A stretch of 64,000 nucleotides of DNA, taken from Zygnema cylindricum. Taxonomy: Eukaryota > Streptophyta > Zygnematophyceae > Zygnematales > Zygnemataceae. The stretch lies in contig JBBHKE010000434.1 in assembly GCA_037447655.1 (NCBI GenBank), positions 1 through 64,000 of the forward strand. Reading direction: 5' to 3'. The position numbers and the translations under genes were made by a program. Positions 57,521-64,000 of the stretch are shown here, piece by piece. Numbering within the stretch: position 1 is the first letter of the stretch; every line of letters begins with the position of its first letter. Below the pieces are notes generated by a model. The model was not told the DNA's origin. It was given only the letters and a program-made list of their open reading frames with translations, and made no database searches.

Positions 57521-58063
57521 TACACCGCGCATCGTTATTAGTGTCAACGACACTAATTTGGGTTCTTAAAATTCTGATTTTTTTTCCTCAAATAGGATAC
57601 ATGATTTTAATTTTTCCTTGACGTTAATTAAGGTACCGTACAAAATAGCGTAAAGGACGAATTACAATAATATCTAAATAGTGTGGTGTACGGTTGATGT
57701 CAGCCCGTACATAAATGTACCTTTTCAAGTGAAAATTTTACAAAAAATGAGTTAAATCAGACGCGCACGCATAGGATCGTGCGCTAAAAAAACGGGATTA
57801 TTCTGACACGTAAATTAGTCTTATATGTACGGATATTTAAATTTCACGACGTCGTACGATTTCTAATATTTTGTACGGATACATATATTAATGTATATAA
57901 TCGTACAACGAATATTCCATTTTTGCTGTTCCCAAATTAGCATAAACGCCGAAATTAGAATACACCTTTTAAAAAAAAAAAAAAAAATCTTAATTAGCGT
58001 CAATGACGATATATTTATTTCCACACTATTTAAACTTTGACACTAATAACGATGCGCGGTGTA
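57521..58063. mobile_element. 543-bp TACACCG-family element (copy B)
   Basis: Perfect 27-bp terminal inverted repeats (57521-57547 and 58037-58063; left end TACACCGCGCATCGTTATTA), starting and ending with TA. Interior blocks match the reverse complement of 30452-30994. The interior is dense in GTACG/CGTAC and has no coding capacity. The intact ends suggest it is among the youngest members here. Confidence 0.85.
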
Positions 58064-58585
58064 AATGTTGATGAGGCAACAGGCCACGTGGCAGGTTCTG
58101 AATGTTTGAAATTGTTTTTCTCCACTTTTATATTTATATACTGACATCACAGATTTCACTATTGTACTCTATGCATTTTTCTATACGATTTTTTTCATTG
58201 CGATTGTCACGTATTATTTGTTGCTTTCTTTATTTATAGACTCACTTTTAAATATAACAAAACACCATAAAGTACAATGTATTTTCAGTTACCGAAGGTC
58301 GATTTAACAACATAAGGTCAAGAGGAAAGGAAACAGTGAAATCAGGAAATAGGATTAAAGGAGTCTAGAAAGAAGTTTACTATATAATATGAGAGATCTT
58401 TGTATATTGTGTTACAATCCCAACGAGGACACATTCAAAGTAAGACTTTGAGACGACAATTGTCGCAATTGTATAACATAAATTGCAGCCTCAAACCGTG
58501 GTCTCGTGGATCACTCTCAAAGAATTCTTTTGGTTGGTTTTTTAGCTTAACCTTTCATAATTAAAATCTTATTATTTCGTAGGAA
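58064..58585. other. Unannotated DNA
   Basis: AT-rich sequence between the 543-bp element and the LINE fragment; nothing recognised. Confidence 0.35.
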
Positions 58586-58589
58586 GTTG

Positions 58590-59138
58590 GTGTTTTATTT
58601 TCTCCACTTTTGTCTCACGTTTTTTAGCTCGATACATTCTCGTTCTTCCTACCGTTGTTATTTGTGTCTCGGACGATGTGCTAGCCTTCTAACGGCTCAT
58701 TTTGGAGGTGTCATGTTCTATTTTTCCTCTTGTTGTAGCATATATACCGGTTCTTCCACCATTGTTGCGAAATCAGCTGCACGTCCAAGAGTAAATTTGT
58801 AATAAGGTTGTTGCCACCATTAAATTCGAGCTCCTCACGGCGCTTCCCTCTGATCCTTAGCCTGGACGTGATTTCTCTTGTGGTGGACTTGGTTCTGGAG
58901 CTTGGCTATTAGCTACACTTATTTTATCCACTCTATGTGTCATGCCTCACGGCCCTCATGTTTAGGCTTTGCCTCCTTCATCCACCTTTATTGGGCTCTC
59001 TTGTTTGCTTGTGTGACCATGTTCTTCAATCGAATGGCGTCCATTTGCTTTGTTGCTCCCGTGGGAGGAGAGTTGGTCTAGGCGCACACGACACTATGCG
59101 CAACACTATTGCGACCATCACTTCTTTAGGTGAAATTA
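58590..59138 (+). mobile_element. Second LINE fragment (3' part of the RT family)
   Basis: The + strand reads MWWTWFWSLAISYTYFI and NRMASICFVAPVGGEL, matching MWWTWFWGLAIRYTYVI and SPMASICFFAVMGEN from the minus-strand LINE near 15087-15269; nucleotide similarity runs through GCGCTTCCCTCTGAT and GGCGCACACGACACTAT. The fragment ends abruptly where the Copia LTR begins, so the Copia inserted into it. Confidence 0.8.
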
Positions 59139-59818
59139 TGTTCACAGAGAGGTTTTGTAGGATCTTAAGCAAAAGAGTTTCACTTAAAATAATCCATAAA
59201 ACATAAATCATTACACAGCGGAAGCTCATAAAAGACAAGAGGAATATTCAGCCAAAAAGATTTATAATTGTTTTTGGCCGAAGCCTCTTTACATCATCTC
59301 TTCTCTCTTCTCTCTCTTCTCTATCCTCTTTAAATAATCTCTTACTCCAATATCAAATCCTCTATGATTCAATCATGTAAGATAGAATTAATTAATTCGA
59401 TACTCTGCACATGTACACTGCTGCCTATATATACTCGCTACTCTGCACTAAGAGACAACAAGGTAAGACAAGCAAGACTTAGCGTAGCGACGAAGTCTGT
59501 CCCTAGCTGACTGTGCACTCTTCAATGAAAGTTCCACGAAGGAAGGCGCACACGCTTCTTTCTTCGAAACGACAAACTCCAAACGTTGACTTAAACACGT
59601 GTCGCAACACGAACACACCTGCACGCAAATTGAAACACCTGTACATGAAGACAAAAGTCACGCGAAACGAAATAGTATGTTTCGTTCCCGGACGCTTCAA
59701 AAATAGTACCACGAAACGTACATCGTACGTTTCGTATGATGACGTGGTACTTCACGTCAACAATTAAATGTTGGTATGACGCTTCGCGGAAATAACGCGA
59801 AACGACAATAATCCAACA
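59139..59818 (-). mobile_element. 3' LTR of the Copia element
   Basis: On the minus strand it starts TGTTGGATTATTGTCG at 59818, directly behind a polypurine tract (AAGAGGGGGAT, 59819-59829), and ends CTGTGAACA at 59139; TGTT..AACA forms the usual inverted ends. A TATATATAG box on the minus strand near 59426-59434 would mark the U3 promoter. Length 680 bp. The flanking bases AATTA (59134-59138) would be one target-site copy; the other lies outside the window. Confidence 0.78.
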
Positions 59819-59827
59819 ATCCCCCTC

Positions 59828-62800
59828 TTATTGTCGGAATCGCCAAACTCTACAAAATAATCCAAGTTTTGGTCGCCCCCTCAGAAACACATCATGTGTG
59901 GCAGCCTTTGTCAACAAATCAACCGCCTCCTCTTTTGTTGGTACGTACGAAAATACAATCTCGTTCGCCGTAACCAAATCTCTTACAAAATACCATTGGA
60001 TCCTGATGTGTTTCGTCCTTTTGTGAAACACACGATTTTTCGCCAACGCCATCGAACTCATGCTGTCAGAATAAATCGCCATACAACCAATAGGAATGCT
60101 TAACTCACGTAACATCTCTTTAATCCAAATCGAAGCCTTAGCTGCATGACACGCAGCCATATACTCAGATTTTGTGGAACTCAACGCAACCGTAGGTTGT
60201 AGCCTAGAACTCTACGAGATCGCAGCTCCTCCGAAAATAAATGCATATCCTGATGTGGACTTACTTGAATCAAAATCGCCGCCCTAATCCGCGTCACAAT
60301 ACCCAACACACTCCAAAGAATTTTTGTCAGAAGTAAACAAAAGTCCAAGATCAATCGTACCAACCAAGTATCGAAAGATACGTCGTACGGCCTCCCTGTG
60401 TGCCTTCTTTGGCTCGTGACAATAACGGCTGACGATAGAAACCGCGGCCAAAATATGTGGACGAGTACCAACGCTAAGGTACATAAGTGAACCAACTGCC
60501 TCTTGATATGGTACGTCGATAGAATCCTCCTCTTCAAACTTGCGAATGTGTAGGTTTGCATCCAACGGTGTAGAAAGAGGTTTCACGTCAGTCATACCAA
60601 ATCTCTCCAAAATCTCCTTACAATATTGAGCTTGACTCAATTTAAAGTTCCCCTCCTTGTCACGTATCACTTCAATCCCCAAAATATATTGTACCTCTCC
60701 AAGATCCGTTACTTTGAAATGTAATCCAAGCTAACGTTTCAACTCATTAATGCGCTCCAACTTGTCGCATGCCATCAAGAAATCATCCACATAAACACAA
60801 AAGATGATTCGGTCAACTCCTTCACCTTTCACGTAAACTCCAGAATCGGACGTAGTCCGTACAAATCCAAACTTCAATAGTTCATGATGAAGTCTCAAAT
60901 ACCAAGTGCGTGGTGCTTGTTTCAAACCATATAATGACTTTCGCAAACGCCATACATTTCCTTCCTGCAAAGGAGAGACACCTTCCGGTACCTTCATGTA
61001 TACCTCTTCCTCCAACTCACCATTTAAAAAAGCGGTTTCAACGTCCATTTGATGGACGTGCTTCTTCCCCGTAGCTGTAATTGCAATAATAATCCGTAGT
61101 GAGTCGAACTTCACCACGGGAGCATAAGTCTCCTTAAAATCGATTCTCTCACGTTGTTGGAACCCCTTACAAACAAGCCTCGCCTTGTACTTATTATTTC
61201 ACCCGACTCTCCAGTTTTGGTTTTAAAGACCCACTTTGCATCAATCGCCTTTTTCCCCTCCGGTAATTTCACTTCCTCAAAAGTTCGATTATCAGCCACC
61301 AACTTAAATTCTTTCTCCCAAGCCCGTTTCCACTTACTCTCCGAATCAACCAACCTCCTAGCCTCGACATAAGATTGAGGGTCGCCGGTCATATTCTCCG
61401 TAAGTGATTGCTACAAAAGAAACCCCGTTTCCTTAGCATCGAAAAGAAAATAATGCGAATTTGATGTATTTTCCCCTTTTTGATCGTAAGTGAGTTTCTC
61501 CGGTTTCTTCCCCTTAGTAATCTGAGAGCTCCTCCTAATAACTTGCTCCTCCTCTTTTTCCTCTTTCTCTTCCTCGGACTCAATTTCAATTTCTTTCTCA
61601 CTCGATTTAGAACTCAATTTAGAGCTTTGAGATTTCTGAATGTTCGAAGGCACTTGGGAATCCAAAGATCCATTACTCTTACTTTCAAATTCAATTTCAA
61701 CCGATTTCTTCAAATTATTTTTCTTAGTTTTCTCATTCGGTTCCACATCGGATTCTGAATCCCCAATGTACGGAAAACTCTCAATTTCACTCTCCTCATA
61801 AAAATCCAAATTTTCTTTAAATTTCTCAACGGAATTCATGGCGGATTTGAGATCCTCATGAAAATCCACATTCCGAGATTCCTCCACGGTGTGACGAGCC
61901 GGATCATACACTCGGTACAAATTCCCCTTCGCGCTATAACCAACAAAAATTCCCGGCCAACACCTTGGAGCGAATTTCCCCTTCCTCTTGATTGATTCCA
62001 CATAAACCGTAGCATGACCTCCCCAAATTCTCAAATGATGAACAGTGGGCTTTCTCCCACTCCATAACTCCTCCGGTGTTTTACTTCCGGAAACCGAATT
62101 GAGTCTTCGGTTACAAATATAATTCGCCGTAAGAATCGCATCTCCCCACAAAAACATCTCTTGTCCGGAGCTTTGAACCATCGCACGGACCATTTCTTGT
62201 AAGGTACGATTCTTCCTCTCGGTCACTCTATTTGACTCCGAAGAATAAGGCGCCGTGAATTGATGCCTTATCCCCCACTCCTTACAATACCCCTCAAAAA
62301 CAATAAACTCCCCTCCATTGTCCGAATGAATGGACTTAAGCTTCTTATCAATTTGCCTTTTGGCCATCACATGCCATTCTTTCAACTTTTCAAATGCATC
62401 CGATTTCTCTTTCAATAAATACACCCATGACTTCCGAGAGAAGTCATCAACGATTACCAAAGTATACTTATTACCTCCAATTGTCTCGGGTTTAATATGT
62501 CCACAAAGATCAATGTGGACAACCTCTAAAGGACTTTGAGCTCGATGCTTGATGACTTTATTCGGATGGGATTTCCGAATTTGACGTCCTTTGCTACATC
62601 CTCCGCATCCGTTCACCTTCTCACCAGATGCGAGGTCCAAACCCCTCACCGAAGAATGACGAATCATCTTCTTCAAACTTGCCTCGGATGTGTGACACAT
62701 TCGATGATGCCTTAAGGTAAGATCACCTTTCAACTCCGAAATTTGATGTGAAATTCCCTTGGTGTGAACTTTAGATTTCGGCCTCCTCCATAAGAGCCGA

Positions 62801-64000
62801 CTATGATTCGTATCCGTTACAACTCCTTCTCCAATTACATTCCCCTTCTCATTCCAAATCTCAATAGATTGATCACCTCTCGCAAGTAAGCTTCCACCAC
62901 TCTTTTGGATTTGTGGAACGCTTAACAAATTAACCGAACGGTCTGGAATATAAAGAGTATTTTGTAGACGATACTCCGTCGATCTCTCTTTCCCATCATT
63001 ATCCCATGAAAGAAGATCAAGCCGAACCGTGCCAACCGTACCAACCGAAATGACACGGCCGCTTGCAACCGTAATAAACTTTGGAACCGTAAGTTCCCTC
63101 ATGTCATCAAACAAGGTAGCATCCGTGCAAACATGGTGAGATGCCCCCGTATCAATGATCCACTCTTTCTCCAAATTTCCTCCACTACTTACCGAATCAA
63201 GGGTAAGATTAATAACCAGAAACTCATCACCAGTTTCATTACCATAGTCAAAGTAATTTGCATTACCGTAACCACGACAACCACCGCGGCGTCCTCCTTG
63301 GCCGCCACCTCGAGCGCCTCTATCACCTCCTCTTCCACTTCCGGAATCTCCACTCTTTGCATAACATTGAGGGATCGTATGCCCCCACTTACCGCAAAAA
63401 TGACATTGCTTGTCCTTATCCGGACAAGATGAAGACAAATGTCCAAGCCGGTTACACCGGTAGCATGTCACATTAGAAAGATCCGAAGGGACCTTCAGTG
63501 GACGACCTTGCTCCCTCTTGTTGCCTCGGCCACCACCACCACCTCTCGGGCCACCTCCTCTACCACCTCCTCTTCCACCGTCATAGTTAAGATCCGGGGT
63601 TTCGGGAGTAGTAGAGTTGAGAACTCCTCCTCCTCCACTTGAAGAAGCCGATGGAGTTCCCTCCGACATTTTGATAAAATTAACGGTGAATCCGAAAGTG
63701 TTATCCGCCTTCGCTCGTAAAATAGCTTTAAGATGCGAAAGCTTCTTCGGTAAAGTGTTAAGAAAAACGCTTAATTTATCCGCATCCAAAATAACTCGAC
63801 CATTGTTGAGTAATTGCTCGAGTATAATATTGAAGCGTTTCACAGCATCATCCATCAATTCATTTGATTTGATTTTAAAATTCATAAAGTCCGTATAAAC
63901 ATATTGACCTTTGTTCTCAACGCCTTTCTCATATTGCTCCTCAAGTGCTTGCCAACACTCATGGGCCGTGTCGTGTGCGAGAAAATGATCAAGCACGGAA
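59828..64000 (-). pseudogene. Decayed Copia (Ty1-type) gag-pol polyprotein, 5' end beyond window
   Basis: Minus-strand polyprotein reading out of the window at 64000. In the first open part (61411-63996): gag, an RGG-rich stretch, two zinc knuckles (CYRCNRLGHLSSSC and CHFCGKWGHTIPQC, residues ~178-211), protease DTGA (~282), and integrase with its CGGC zinc pair and catalytic D496, D559 and E594. Then reverse transcriptase (WKRAWEKE, VYVDDFLMA with YVDD near 60790), and RNase H (SSTKSEYMA, IYSDSMSSMALA), ending in TAA at 59828-59830. Breaks: in-frame TAG at 61411, 60731, 60284 and 60212, and a one-base deletion near 61200. Two of the TAG codons stand where Trp is normal. The element cannot make a full polyprotein. 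The Ty1/Copia order integrase before RT is clear. Confidence 0.95.

Noticed and set aside
1-64000. CRISPR arrays, operons, bacterial-type systems
   Set aside because: No spaced direct repeats with unique spacers; genes have spliceosomal introns and a eukaryotic layout.

Overview
This is nuclear DNA of an intron-rich eukaryote, most likely a streptophyte green alga or early land-plant relative. The evidence is a plant-type long tRNase Z, a plant-type cyclophilin-RRM-zinc-knuckle protein (CYP59 class), a CutA protein with an N-terminal targeting extension, a plant nuclear tRNA-Gly(GCC), plant-style Copia and LINE elements, GT-AG introns of up to about 3 kb, and very abundant GAGAGG/CCCTCT repeats. 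A charophyte such as Chara would fit, but this is inference. Two features are less plant-like: an intronless alanine-glyoxylate aminotransferase of the animal AGXT class, and an exon resembling the FAT region of DNA-PKcs.

Layout. 1-4080: polypurine minisatellites and small inverted-repeat elements. 4081-12185 (+): seven-exon long-form tRNase Z. 12186-14545: purine-rich non-coding. 14545-17500 (-): decayed LINE with zinc finger and reverse transcriptase, followed by a decayed gag-like remnant to about 18.4 kb. 18.7-19.3 kb: cluster of ACGT-core sites. 20590-23509 (+): CutA, with one internal exon not found. 24993-28232 (-): NAA60-like N-terminal acetyltransferase. 29966-30994: a hAT-like element and a 543-bp inverted-repeat element. 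31505-31575 (-): tRNA-Gly. 31712-41935 (+): CYP59-like gene, interrupted by a stop and by loss of the first RRM strand; its last two exons are repeated 2,352 bp downstream (to 44405) and again, degenerate, near 50.4-50.8 kb. 46208-48407: nested PIF/Harbinger-like elements. 48566-51908: two ~650-bp direct repeats flanking the DNA-PKcs-like exon and the degenerate CYP59 fragment. 53527-54933 (-): AGXT-like aminotransferase. 57521-58063: second 543-bp element. 58590-59138 (+): second LINE fragment, cut by the 3' LTR (59139-59818) of a decayed Copia element whose body (59828 to the window end, minus strand) continues beyond 64000.

The host genes are unrelated housekeeping functions (tRNA 3' processing, pre-mRNA splicing/transcription, metal-related CutA, membrane N-terminal acetylation, glyoxylate metabolism); they form no operon-like system. 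The main interest is structural: nested transposons with readable target-site duplications, recent and old exon duplications, and two genes each missing one conserved exon. The missing exons may be real losses or assembly gaps. Exon coordinates come from hand reading of splice sites and protein similarity; no alignment could be run.
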